This document shows, piece after piece, positions 10,657 to 20,195 of a DNA stretch of 64,000 nt (position 1 is the stretch's first letter; each line of letters opens with the position of its first letter). The DNA is from Adiantum capillus-veneris. Its lineage: Eukaryota > Streptophyta > Polypodiopsida > Polypodiales > Pteridaceae. The DNA is taken from the NCBI GenBank assembly GCA_014529385.2, contig CM043942.1:811001-875000 (forward strand), given 5' to 3'. A program made the translations under genes and the position numbers. The notes under the pieces were generated by a model. It saw only the letters and a program-made list of their open reading frames with translations. It did no database searches and had not been told where the DNA came from.

Positions 10657-11802
10657 GGCTAAGGAGCGACAACAAGGCATAAGACGCCAACGAGAGTCCA
10701 ACCTTGGAGTTACACATGCATTTCACATTGAAACAGAGGATGATTGGTTGGACTCTGGCACGCATCTACAATACTCTATTGAGGTAAATAGTACCTATGG
10801 CAAAGTTCTATATAACGCCTTATTGAACATGGGTGCTAAACATAATTTATTGTCATATGGAGTGTGGTGTCAATTAGGAAAGCCATCTCTATCTAAGAGT
10901 ACTATCCAAGTCAAGGGTGTCAACAAGAAAAAACTATGGTTTTTGGAATCTGACACACTTCTGTCACTTATGACAACAGGGTTGTGGCTCAAGACTTTTT
11001 GGTCATGCCTGCTGGAACTATGGAAGGCAATATAAACCTAGGACGTGCGTGGATGATAGTCACCAAATGCACTATTGATTGGGGGACTGAGAGTGTCACA
11101 ACATAGAAACTAGCTCTTAGCCCTGCCACTCAAGCCATAGTCCCTGAGATATTACCTCCTGAGAAAATACAACCCAAAACAATGCATGCCCAGGAGGCTG
11201 AACCATATGGCCCTATAGGCCAAATCTCTAGAGATTCAACTTCCGTAGTTGAAACAAAGCTTGAAACACACAAGACCCATCCAAATATAACAAAGAAAAC
11301 ATACAAATGGATCCCTAAACCTCCTTTAATAACCATTGGTGATGCTTTTAAAAAAAAGCCTTGTAAGAAACGCCCCACTTGCTCCCAGAAATGTAAGAAA
11401 ACATTGTGTTGGATCCCTAAACGACTATTGGAAGCCCAAGGATACTATCAAGGAAATGATCAAATCTGGGTGCCGAAACGTTAATTGTGTTCTTAACTGT
11501 CACCTTACCCATGTGAGTCAAATCTTGTAACGATGAAAACGATTGAAGATCATGGAAAGGGAAAAGTCACAGAACACTATACACATGATTCGGAGCTAGT
11601 TTGGGTACCAAAGAAAGAACTATTTATTCCACCAAGCTCAAATACAAGGAAGTCAAATGAAGCTTCTTGCTCTTCATGTAGTTCCTATACAAAAATAGAA
11701 GCTTCGACACAACCTCCACCTACCCTTGTACATATCCATACAAAAAAGAAAGAATTTGCACCTTTCGTTTTTGTAAGTTCACCACCTACAACAACGTTGT
11801 AA
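10631..11802 (+). pseudogene. G1 extra ORF: second retropepsin-like domain and WxPK repeats
   Basis: The open frame overlaps the end of integrase in another frame. Residues about 60-95 read YNALLNMGAKHNLLSYGVW then LGKP, resembling a retropepsin fold, but Asn-Met replace Asp-[Ser/Thr] at the active site. After a break, LGRAWM echoes the ILG-RP segment. The C-terminal part (11,182-11,802) is Lys/Pro-rich and repeats W-[IV]-P-K: KWIPKPP, CWIPKR, AQGYYQGNDQIWVPKR, VWVPKKE. The same layout recurs in element M. Function is unknown. Candidates are an env-position protein or a regulatory protein. Confidence 0.6.
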
Positions 11803-11954
11803 ATAAAATCATGAAAGAGTACCTTACCACCCTTGCAACTAGATGAAATTCCCTAGGGCAGTCAAAAACTATTGGTCAAAGTCTTCACCCATAACAATTG
11901 AAACGCTTTGTTTCAAAAGGTGATGACATCATTCCAAAAAATATGATCTACCCA

Positions 11955-12013
11955 AGGAAGGGGGGTGTGTTTGCTAACATCCATCATCTACTTGCTCCCC
12001 TCTTAACCTTCCT
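11955..12013 (+). other. Polypurine tract and 3' LTR stub of G1
   Basis: AAGGAAGGGGGG is followed by TGTGTTTGC, and an LTR could begin at TGTTTGCTAAC (11,968). Only about 46 bp follow before the CACTA end. Similarity to the start of the 5' LTR is weak, so this is tentative. Confidence 0.4.
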
Positions 12014-12140
12014 CCACTATAAGAAGATTTGTTTATAACCACTAACACTGTTGCGGAAAAACAAAGGGAAAAGAAGAGAGAAAAAATTGCAAGAGTGGCA
12101 ATAACCGCGGCTATGCATGAGGTAGTTGTTTGTCAACAAT

Positions 12141-12224
12141 CAGCACGGTAATAGTCGCGGTAATACATCCGTTGCTATTATCGCGCCAGTTGTCGCAGAT
12201 ATTACCGCGTTTATTGCCGCTACA
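12141..12224. repeat. Subterminal 12-bp repeat array, CACTA A
   Basis: Seven consecutive 12-mers. The first three read as reverse complements (minus-strand units include ATTACCGCGACT and ATTACCGTGCTG) and the last four are direct (for example ATTACCGCGTTT, ATTGCCGCTACA), with the switch at 12,177. Similar arrays occur at 32,380 and 61,604. In En/Spm, subterminal 12-bp motifs bind TNPA, so these are candidate transposase-accessory binding sites. Confidence 0.75.
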
Positions 12225-12239
12225 CGCCAATTCAAAAAT

Positions 12240-12318
12240 AAAGGTGCTCATTATTTTGGGTGGCCCAAATGAGGACCTTTATTTTTGGGTGGCCTAAATG
12301 AGGACCTTTATTTTTGAC
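12240..12318 (+). repeat. Short tandem repeat near CACTA end
   Basis: About 2.5 units of TTTATTTTTGGGTGGCC followed by (C/T)AAATGAGGACC, with a period of about 32 bp. No coding potential was seen. Confidence 0.7.
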
Positions 12319-12519
12319 ATGCATAAAACAATGAAATATCAATTGTTTTTTGGAAGAGTATAAAAAATACCAAAGAATTGAAATTGAATTTACTTTACCT
12401 TGAGAATTTTAAAATGTAAAAGATCAACTATTTTAAAAAGTTACAATAAAAAGTAAATAGTTGTATATACATTGTGCCACATTGAGACTTTATGAAAGTT
12501 TGGACAAATTCTTTTCTAT

Positions 12520-13485
12520 CTAATCCTCCTCTATCTCGTCGTTGTTCAGAGGCACGTATGTTTGATCACTTTGACTCTACATAAATCCAAACCAAATTAA
12601 ACAATTATCAACAACTGAAAACAATTGATACAAAATTACTTGTTTAAACTTACAGCTTGTAGTGATCCAACCGCCGCGTCGAATTGCTCGCGAGAGATGT
12701 GGTTGTTTTCGAACAACCATCGCCAAGTATCAAATTTTGTATGTCGCTCCCGATACTTGACTCTCTCTGGTTGGTAGAGAGAGAGTGATATTTTCCGAAT
12801 TTAGCAATAGTAATACCAAATCATCAACTACAATCTTTATACTTACATATTTATCTTTCCAAGCTCTCTTGCCTCTTGAGCCATAGTGCGTGGGAGTTTG
12901 CCTTGTGCGAGCATCGCATTGTTGTCTGTATGATGAGCCCGTCGCAGCTTAATCACTCTTCTCTTGAATTGCCCACTCCCACTCCACGTCTACCATGTTG
13001 CCACCGTGGTAACTGCTGTCTGGATCTCTGACCTGGTTGGTTGCTGCATGCCGCATAGTGGACTGCTTGTTATTCAGAAATGTCTTTATGTATCCCTCCA
13101 ACCACTATTGTGAAAAATGTTGATCGGAGGCATTTGGAAATCTAGCTAACAGAGCGTCCTCAATGTCCTGCCATGATCGGACAGTTGGTCTCTAAACTTT
13201 ATAAAACAGTTCTTATACGTTGAATGTATAAGAATTTGTAGATGGCATCGAAATGCCCTGTCCTATGCTGTGCCGAAGTCCACCTCCAGGCACTATTTAA
13301 CCCTATAGTAGCACCCATGCGTGTCTGGCACGGGTGCGTCAGTATCCTCGTCCTCTGTGTCAGGGGTAGCAGGCTCTAAAACTGGGGACTCCATTCCCCT
13401 GCCACTACAAAAACATGCGAAACCACAAGATCCACTGCCGCTTCGTCTCTCACGGCGCTCGCTGCCTTGAGACAAGCGTTGACAC
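12520..13485 (-). pseudogene. TNPA-like protein, 3' part (CACTA A)
   Basis: Minus-strand exons read RPTVRSWQDIEDALLARFPN, WLEGYIKTFLNNKQSTMRHA and KYRERHTKFDTWRWLFENN, then a short last exon ending NNDEIEED and a stop at 12,520-12,522. The layout resembles accessory (TNPA / plant transposase Ptta) proteins of CACTA elements. The 13,293-13,475 frame supplies a basic then acidic N-terminal linker. Internal stops (DQHFSQ*, EKSD*) show decay. Introns with GT-AG ends are plausible (GTAAG follows GSLQA). The family match is by pattern only. Confidence 0.5.
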
Positions 13486-14631
13486 TGTCGTGCAGCTCCG
13501 CTGCCATGATGAGAAAAAGAGCAGAGAAATGCAAGCTAAGCTTCTTTGAAGCCTACACATTTAATGGTCAGTGATCAGGGCTTGTTAACAGGTCCAGTTT
13601 AATGATTAATGTATGCAAGATGCGGCTCAAAAGGGCCAACAGATGCCTTAATGATACCAAAAATGATTATGCTTGAAGTGAACACAGATGGGATATTATG
13701 ATCTAAAACTATAGTGCTTGATGTGCTCTACCAGCCTGTCTTTACGGCTCGTCGATTAGAGCCACGGTGAAGAAGTTATGTCACTTTGAAATTTGAGTCG
13801 ATTGCAGATCTGTACTGGATTGGGCAACTGCAGTTGAGGTGACAGAAATGAAATGATTGCACGGGCCTGAAGTGCTCACTTTGTGGAGCGCGTCGGTCTT
13901 TTCAGATCGGTGATCGGATTTACGGTTGCCAAGTTATTAATCCTTAAAGATTTACCGGGGGTCGGTTCCGCACCAGTCCTGTCCACTCGGTTGGAGTGCC
14001 ATCTCGGAGTTTTGGCTCTCGACCGGATCTTGGAATGCAATGGTCGCAGGATATAGCCAACAAGGCAGAACCAGGAAGCTGGCTATTTGGAGCAGATGCA
14101 AAGTGAGGAAAACTCTCCGAATGTATCCACTTATGGCACTTAGAAGTGGATATGAGCATTGGAATTCACGATGATATTGTTAGTCAAGAGCTGGTGGAAG
14201 ATTGGAGTTGTCGTGCGAGGCATTGCCTTGGCCGAGATGTATGCCATGTGTGGTGCCTAAGAGTGGTGCCCAACAAGGGCCAAGGGCCACCTAAAATTAG
14301 GTTAAAAAAAGGCCGCCCATAAAGTCCATCGGCCGCCCACTACCAATGGCCACCCTAATTAAAAAGGGTGTGAAGCAAAAAAAAAGGAAGCCCATGGTGG
14401 GCAGGCAGCAAACCGTGCAGGAAAAAGGGGGAGAGAGGATCGCGCTGGCCAGCGTGATGCTCAGACGAGCTCGCCAGTGAAACGAAAATTGTAGCACAGC
14501 CCAGGGCGAAACTTTTTGGCACTGGTCGCATCAAGTTCGGCGCTGCCTCATATCACCAAGTGCCACGTCATACGGTGGACTCCCGCGCCACGTCGATGAC
14601 GCCGGCGCTACTGCTTAGGAATAAGAGAGCT

Positions 14632-14641
14632 ATTTATAGGG
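14632..14641 (+). promoter_or_regulatory. Possible TATA box in N 5' LTR
   Basis: TATTTATAGG lies about 1.1 kb before the LTR end, giving a plausible U3/R position. The 3' LTR copy has changed to TATTAATAGG. Inference only. Confidence 0.35.
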
Positions 14642-15019
14642 GTTGTTTTTGGCATGCGGGGTATAGAGAATAAACGAGGAGAAGAGGAGGGCATCAACAA
14701 GGGATGACGAGCATGAGCAGGAGATGAGGAAGGCGGGAGGAGTCGGAGCAAGGAGCAAAGCTACCTCTCTCTCGCTCTCATGCTCGGCGAGGAAAAAGGA
14801 GGCGAAGACCTCGAGGGCAGAAAGCCAAGGAGGAGGTAAGCTCGAGCTTGGCGAGGACCGAAGCAAGGCTCAAAGAAAGACTCGAAGGAAGGCTCTCGAA
14901 GTAGAGCTCTGATGACCGAGCAAGGCTATCTTTCTCTCTCTCGATCTCCAATCCAAACAGGACAAGCTCTTTCTCTCTTTCGGCTTAAGCAAGGGCTTAG
15001 CAACTAAGGCAAACAAGGA

Positions 15020-15021
<2 letters not shown>

Positions 15022-15073
<52 letters not shown>
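15022..15073 (+). repeat. (CT)26 microsatellite in N 5' LTR
   Basis: 52-bp uninterrupted CT run. The 3' LTR run at 20,140-20,191 has the same length, consistent with recent insertion. Confidence 0.95.
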
Positions 15074-15076
<3 letters not shown>

Positions 15077-15730
15077 CTTGTGAAGCTTGAGAGGGCATGA
15101 AGTACCAAGGAGTGGTAAGTTCGAGAAGACGGAGCTTGAAGCTTGGTCGGGACAAGCAAAGGAGTAAGTCGAAGCAAACAAGGAAGGGCGAGCTTGGTCG
15201 AAGCAACCAAGGGAGTAAGTCGAGGCAAATAAGCGAGGGTTAAGGGAATCAGAGCAAGTTGAGTAAAGGAGAAGTTGAGGCTCATGAATGGTAGATAAGG
15301 CAGTGCAAGTGCACACAGCATGATAATTGATAACTACTGAAACTTGATGATTGAGGCAGTGAACTGACTTGATGCTTGCAGATCTAATGAAACTTGAAGC
15401 AGATAAAGTGACAAGAGATAATTTCCATCACCCTCATCCGTTAAAGATCACATTAGCATTTTGTTAAGTCCGGTGTCGTTAACGGCCCGGTTAATTCTGT
15501 AAAGCGGGAGCCTAAACTCCTAGTTAGCAGATGATCCAAGTGTCGGCGCTGTTAACAGCCCGTCTTGGTTAAAGATTAAGTTGTACTCAAATGTATTAAT
15601 CGATTAATTGATGATTGCGGTGATTGCCATAGTTATCAGTTGTTCTTGTTATCTCTCTTTCACAACTCCTACAACCAGAGGCCTGGCGCCTGCCCAGCTC
15701 ACGTAGCGAACACATATCCCCCGACATCTT

Positions 15731-15747
15731 TGGTGAACCCGACGTGA
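15731..15747 (+). other. Putative primer-binding site of N
   Basis: TGGTGAACCCGACGTGA lies 4 bp after the LTR end and starts with TGG as expected for a tRNA 3' CCA. I could not name the tRNA. Confidence 0.5.
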
Positions 15748-15789
15748 AACGAGCCGGGGTGGGAGGTAAAGATGGAGAATTTAGAGTAG

Positions 15790-16449
15790 ATGATGAAGAT
15801 GATTGCAGAATTAAGTGCGAACGGGTTTGATGATAAGTCAAAATTTCCAGATTTTTCAAAGATGCTTCAATTGGTTCAAGGATCTCTGCTTGAAATAGAG
15901 ACTGTGAAGAAGAAAAATCAAATGGATGAATCGTTGAATGCAGCTTTAGATGCAGTATACGACGAGAGACGACTCTTTGATGGATACGATCCAGAGGGCT
16001 ACCTAGAGAGCTATGAACTGGAGACCAAGGTAAGAGGGATACCAGAAGAGTTGATGATCAAATCTTTTGAGCAGTTAGTGAGTTCAGATGTGAAAGAGCA
16101 GATTCAAGAAGTTACCAAGGCTTGCAATGATGATTGGGATTATTTCAAAGAAGCTATTGTGGAAGCACGTTATGAGCAGTATGAAATCTATCAAGAACAG
16201 AGTTCAAGTCTACCGGACTACACAGATATCCAAGGACAAGTACGATCAAAGTTAGAAGCTGTGATTGATGAGTTTATTGTACAGGATGCTACCTTTTTAC
16301 AAGCTAATGATGAAGACATAGTTGAAGCTGTGTATGCAAAGTTGGGTTTTGCAGATGTTGTGCATGAAGTAGAAGTCCTTGACTGTGAGTCTCTACAGCC
16401 TCAAACTACGCAAGGTGAATTTTTCAAAGAACATTTACCTGTAGTATAG
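15790..16449 (+). CDS. N ORF1, gag-like protein (219 aa)
   Basis: The frame begins MMKMIAELSANGFDDKSKF. An upstream in-frame ATG at 15,772 is cut off by TAG at 15,787, so the start is uncertain. Residues about 60-120 (FDGYDPEGYLESYELETK, then GIPEELMIKSF, then DWDYFKEAIVEAR) resemble the capsid pattern of plant retrotransposon gag, where a YL-x-YE segment precedes DW-x-x-FK. It is acidic with no zinc knuckle. After the TAG at 16,447 the frame stays open for about 45 codons, so the protein may once have been longer. Probable role is a structural particle protein; the family is unrecognised. Confidence 0.6.
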   Translation: MMKMIAELSANGFDDKSKFPDFSKMLQLVQGSLLEIETVKKKNQMDESLNAALDAVYDERRLFDGYDPEGYLESYELETKVRGIPEELMIKSFEQLVSSDVKEQIQEVTKACNDDWDYFKEAIVEARYEQYEIYQEQSSSLPDYTDIQGQVRSKLEAVIDEFIVQDATFLQANDEDIVEAVYAKLGFADVVHEVEVLDCESLQPQTTQGEFFKEHLPVV

Positions 16450-16625
16450 GAAGAAAAGAAATCAAGGGATCAAGACAACAAATTGGATAAAGCTCAGGAA
16501 GATGTGCAGGTGAATGAGTGCACTCGTATTCAAGTAGACATGCAGAAGATTCAGTTACAGCTGATACTTTTGCTACTTAACCAGAATTAAAGCAAAATTT
16601 TTTTGGTACAGATTCTACCATAGAG

Positions 16626-17981
16626 GTGATTGGTGATATTGGTACAGGTTTTTCCAAAGAGCTGATTAATGATACAAATGTCATAGGTCCAAGCAGGGCT
16701 GCTGTTGAGAGCACCAAGACCATGGGTTTTGATATACCAGATATACCAGATTTACCAAATTTGGATGTACCAGATTTTGAGGACTTGGCTAAGCAAGAGT
16801 ATGTGCTTGAAGATCTACAAAATATTGATTTAGAGGGGGTGCAGACTCCTTCATTGACAATTTTTTCTGAAGCACAGTTACAAAAGTGGAAAACTGATCT
16901 TGAACGTGATTATGAGGATTCAGAGGGGGTGAAGACTCCTTTGACACGATTCTGTGACCTAGAGCTATCGATCTGGCAGACTGATCCTGAATTTGATGAT
17001 GGTGATTTAGAGAGGGAGCAAACTTCTTCTCTATCGAGAATCTGTGACACAGGGCTCACACTATGGCAGAATGATCATGAACTTGATGATACTGATTCAG
17101 AGGGGGTGCACAGTGAAGTGCAATCTCTTGATATTGAATATGATTGGTTTCATTGTGCTGATGATACAGACAGGGCAGTAGATGAAATTTTCAATATGCA
17201 TGCTGAACTTTGTGCTACAGAAGTGCAAAGATATCTTAAAAGACTTGAAGAGTATTTTACTGCAGATGCGTTTAGTATGCATGTTATATGTGAAAATCCT
17301 CGTTTATTGCAGCAACCTCAGATGTGTAAGATGGAGGAACCTTCTCAAGTGTTGGACCTAGACCTTATGTACTTACTGGACGAAGCTTTAGAAGGGTTCT
17401 CAAATACAGATGCTAAGGATACCAATCAATCCAGAATCATGCATGAGCCAGTTTGTTCATATTCAGCAGATGATGAACTTATGCAGTTGTTAGATGATGC
17501 ACTACTTGATTTTGAGCCTCTACGAGATAGAGAATTGTTTTCAAATGCATCTTTTGAGCCTAATGAAGAGGATTTAACCAGAGACTTGATGTATTCAGAT
17601 ATGCATGATTGGGATTCCAATACTAATGAGAGTGAAGGTGAACTGCCAATTCTTTTACCTGTGATTGATGATCAACAATTGGATGAGTCAGTTGCACAGG
17701 GGATATGGCAGTATCTGATGCTACTTGATGCTATATGGAATCGGATACTACCCTACGATGTAGGAGATTTTGAGCTAGTTTTTGACCCAAGAGGTGACAT
17801 ATATATGCATGGTCCGGGGAAATTGACTTATATGCCATATGATCCAGGCGGTTTGTATGAAGGTTTGTGGGCTAATCTATGTTTATGCTGTAATGTTTGG
17901 AAATTCTTGTATTTTCCTTATGATCCTAGAGGATGGTGCAAAATTTTTAAAGGAATGCTCACAGTGGGGCAGGGCAATTGA
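16626..17981 (+). CDS. N ORF2, acidic repeat protein of unknown function (451 aa)
   Basis: Uninterrupted and strongly acidic. Residues 30-60 hold D-I-P-D/L-P-x-L-D-V-P-D repeats. Residues about 68-157 contain three imperfect 30-residue repeats starting D-[LS]-E and containing a central W (KWKTD, IWQTD, LWQND). A middle region has LMYLLDEAL and LMQLLDDAL, two short helices of similar sequence. The C-terminus carries FDPRG, YDPGG and YDPRG motifs, and FDPGG follows just after the stop in another frame. I saw no enzyme motif. It lies between ORF1 and the purine tract, where pol would be expected. Confidence 0.7.
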   Translation: MIGDIGTGFSKELINDTNVIGPSRAAVESTKTMGFDIPDIPDLPNLDVPDFEDLAKQEYVLEDLQNIDLEGVQTPSLTIFSEAQLQKWKTDLERDYEDSEGVKTPLTRFCDLELSIWQTDPEFDDGDLEREQTSSLSRICDTGLTLWQNDHELDDTDSEGVHSEVQSLDIEYDWFHCADDTDRAVDEIFNMHAELCATEVQRYLKRLEEYFTADAFSMHVICENPRLLQQPQMCKMEEPSQVLDLDLMYLLDEALEGFSNTDAKDTNQSRIMHEPVCSYSADDELMQLLDDALLDFEPLRDRELFSNASFEPNEEDLTRDLMYSDMHDWDSNTNESEGELPILLPVIDDQQLDESVAQGIWQYLMLLDAIWNRILPYDVGDFELVFDPRGDIYMHGPGKLTYMPYDPGGLYEGLWANLCLCCNVWKFLYFPYDPRGWCKIFKGMLTVGQGN

Positions 17982-18586
17982 TTGGTTTCCCGTTTGATCC
18001 CGGGGGGCTACTAAAGTGCCATTTGCAAATTTGAAGAGTACCGGCTATCTGATGTAGTAGGTTGCATGGTACAAGGTTTTTGTTTTCTAGATTTATGCTG
18101 AGTCAGAACAATTTTGGTTATGCGTTCAATAAGATCACATGGTTGGCATCCAGTGGACTTCTTTGGACAATTGATGAAGTATCTTCACATCTATTGAGTT
18201 GGTTCTGCTAACAGAACTTGAAGTAAAGGACTTGATGGCCATTCCGTGTGCAGACAGAGTAAGGCATACTTGAGCTTGACAGGGTTCCTTAAGAGAGAGC
18301 TTAATGGTCAAGCCGTGTGCATCATTAACTGGAGCACTTGAGTCTGGTGGGGTTCACTAAACAAGTTATCCATGATTGAATGCTTTGAAGATACGATAGA
18401 TACAATTCAGAGAATTTTGATGGGCAGTTACCTAATGATTAAGTTAGAACATTGATGATAGGATATAAGCCTTATTAAATTTTTTGTACAGTTACGTGAG
18501 TCTGATGATGGTAAGGAGCTTAAGGTACTGTGGCTGCAGTAGATGCAGATTGAAGTGCTATTGGCACAGACCGGAGGCTGTGCAGG
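17982..18586 (+). other. N 3' untranslated internal region
   Basis: About 600 bp between ORF2 and the polypurine tract. No ORF of note. It contains two similar stretches near 18,215 and 18,285 (GACTTGATGGCCATTCCGTG and a GAGCTTAATGGTCAAGCCGT-like copy), suggesting an old short duplication. Confidence 0.5.
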
Positions 18587-18601
18587 TTCAGAGGGGGTGG
18601 A
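18587..18601 (+). other. Polypurine tract of N
   Basis: TTCAGAGGGGGTGGA abuts the 3' LTR start TGTCG. The core AGAGGGGGTG also occurs three times inside ORF2. Confidence 0.85.
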
Positions 18602-20137
18602 TGTCGTGTAGCTCCGCTGCCATGATGAGAAAAAGAGCAGAGAAATGCAAGCTAAGCTTCTTTGAAGCCTACACATTTAATGGTCAGTGATCACGGCTTG
18701 TTTACAGGTCCAGTTTAATGATTAATGTATGCAAGATGCGGCTCAAAAGGGCCAACAGATGCCTTAATGATACCAAAAATGATTATGCTTGAAGTGAACA
18801 CAGATGGGATATTATGATCTAAAACTATAGTGCTTGATGTGCTCTACCAGCCTGTCTTTACGGCTCGTCGATTAGAGCCACGGTGAAGAAGTCATGTCAC
18901 TTTGAAATTTGAGTCGATTGCAGATCTGTACAGGATTGGGCAACTGCAGTTGAGGTGACAGAAATGAAATGATTGCACGGGCCTGAAGTGCTCACTTTGT
19001 GGAGCGCGTCGGTCTTTTCAGATCGGTGATCGGATTTACGGTTGCCAAGTTATTGATCCTTAAAGATTTACCGGGGGTCGGTTCCGCACCAGTCCTGTCC
19101 ACTCGGTTGGAGTGCCATCTCGGAGTTTTGGCTCTCGGCCGGATCTTGGAATGCAATGGTCGCGGGATATAGCCAACAAGGCAGGACCAGGAAGCTGGCT
19201 ATTTGGAGCAGATGCAAAGTGAGGAAAACTCTCCGAATGTATCCACTTATGGCACTTAGAAGTGGATATGAGCATTGGAATTCACGATGATATTGTTAGT
19301 CAAGAGCTGGTGGAAGATTGGAGTTGTCGTGCGAGGCATTGCCTTGGCCGAGATGTATGCCATGTGTGGTGCCTAAGAGTGGTGCCCAACAAGGGCCAAG
19401 GGCCACCTAAAATTAGGTTAAAAAAAGGCCGCCCATAAAGTCCATCGGCCGCCCACTACCAATGGCCACCCTAATTAAAAAGGGTGTGAAGCAAAAAAAA
19501 AGGAAGCCCATGGCGGGCAGGCACAGCAAACCGTGCAGGAAAAAGGGGGAGAGAGGATCGCGCTGCCAAGCGTGATGCTCTGACGAGCTTGCCAGTGAAA
19601 CGAAAATTGCAGCGCAGCCTAGAGCGAACCTTTTTGGCACTACTCGCATCAAGTTCGGCGCTGCCTCATATCACCAAGTGCCATGTCATAGGGTGGACTC
19701 CCGCGCCACGTCGATGACGTTGGCGCTACTGCTTAGGAATAAGAGAGCTATTAATAGGGGTTGTTTTTGGCATGCGGGGTATAGAGAATAAACGAGGAGA
19801 AGAGGAGGGCATCAACAAGGGATGACGAGCATGAGCAGGAGATGAGGAAGGCGGGAGGAGTCGAAGCAAGGAGCAAAGCTCCCTCTCTCTCGCTCTCATG
19901 CTCGGTGAGGAAAAAGGAGGCGAAGACCTCGAGGGCAGAAAGCCAAGGAGGAGGTAAGCTCGAGCTTGGCGAGGACCGAAGCAAGGCTCAAAGAAAGACT
20001 CGAAGGAAGGCTCTCGAAGTAGAGCTCTGATGACCGAGCAAGGCTATCTTTCTCTCTCTCGATCTCCAATCCAAACAGGACAAGCTCTTTCTCTCTTTCG
20101 GCTTAAGCAAGGGCTTAGCAACTAAGGCAAACAAGGA

Positions 20138-20195
<58 letters not shown>

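Larger units (their letters stand above)
830..12013 (+). mobile_element. G1: decayed Ty3-type LTR retrotransposon
   Basis: Domain order is LTR, tRNA-Asp-like PBS, gag, protease, RT, RNase H, integrase, extra ORF, purine tract. Protease-RT-RNaseH-integrase order is Ty3 (Metaviridae). The Asp-type primer site and the extra ORF after integrase suggest the Tat/Athila branch rather than a chromovirus. Many stops and frameshifts make it inactive. The presumed 3' LTR survives only as about 46 bp before a CACTA terminus at 12,014, so the CACTA element either inserted there or a deletion joined them. No second full LTR lies on the same strand. Confidence 0.85.
13486..15726 (+). repeat. 5' LTR of N (2,241 bp)
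   Basis: Near-identical to 18,602-20,846. It includes a (TC)26 run at 15,022-15,073 and a promoter-like region near 14,632-14,650 (TATTTATAGGGG). Open frames such as 14,630-14,866 minus and 14,724-14,912 plus are carried in both LTRs and show no known domain. Confidence 0.96.

Noticed and set aside
7921-10660. Stop codons as evidence of RNA-edited organellar genes
   Set aside because: The element is a nuclear Ty3 retrotransposon; methylation-driven C-to-T decay explains the stops without editing.
12141-12224. CRISPR-like array
   Set aside because: 12-bp units are contiguous with no spacers, in a eukaryotic transposon end.
14870-15321. Minus-strand frames in the N LTR (up to 148 codons)
   Set aside because: Run across the CT microsatellite and appear in both LTRs because the LTRs are duplicates; no domain.
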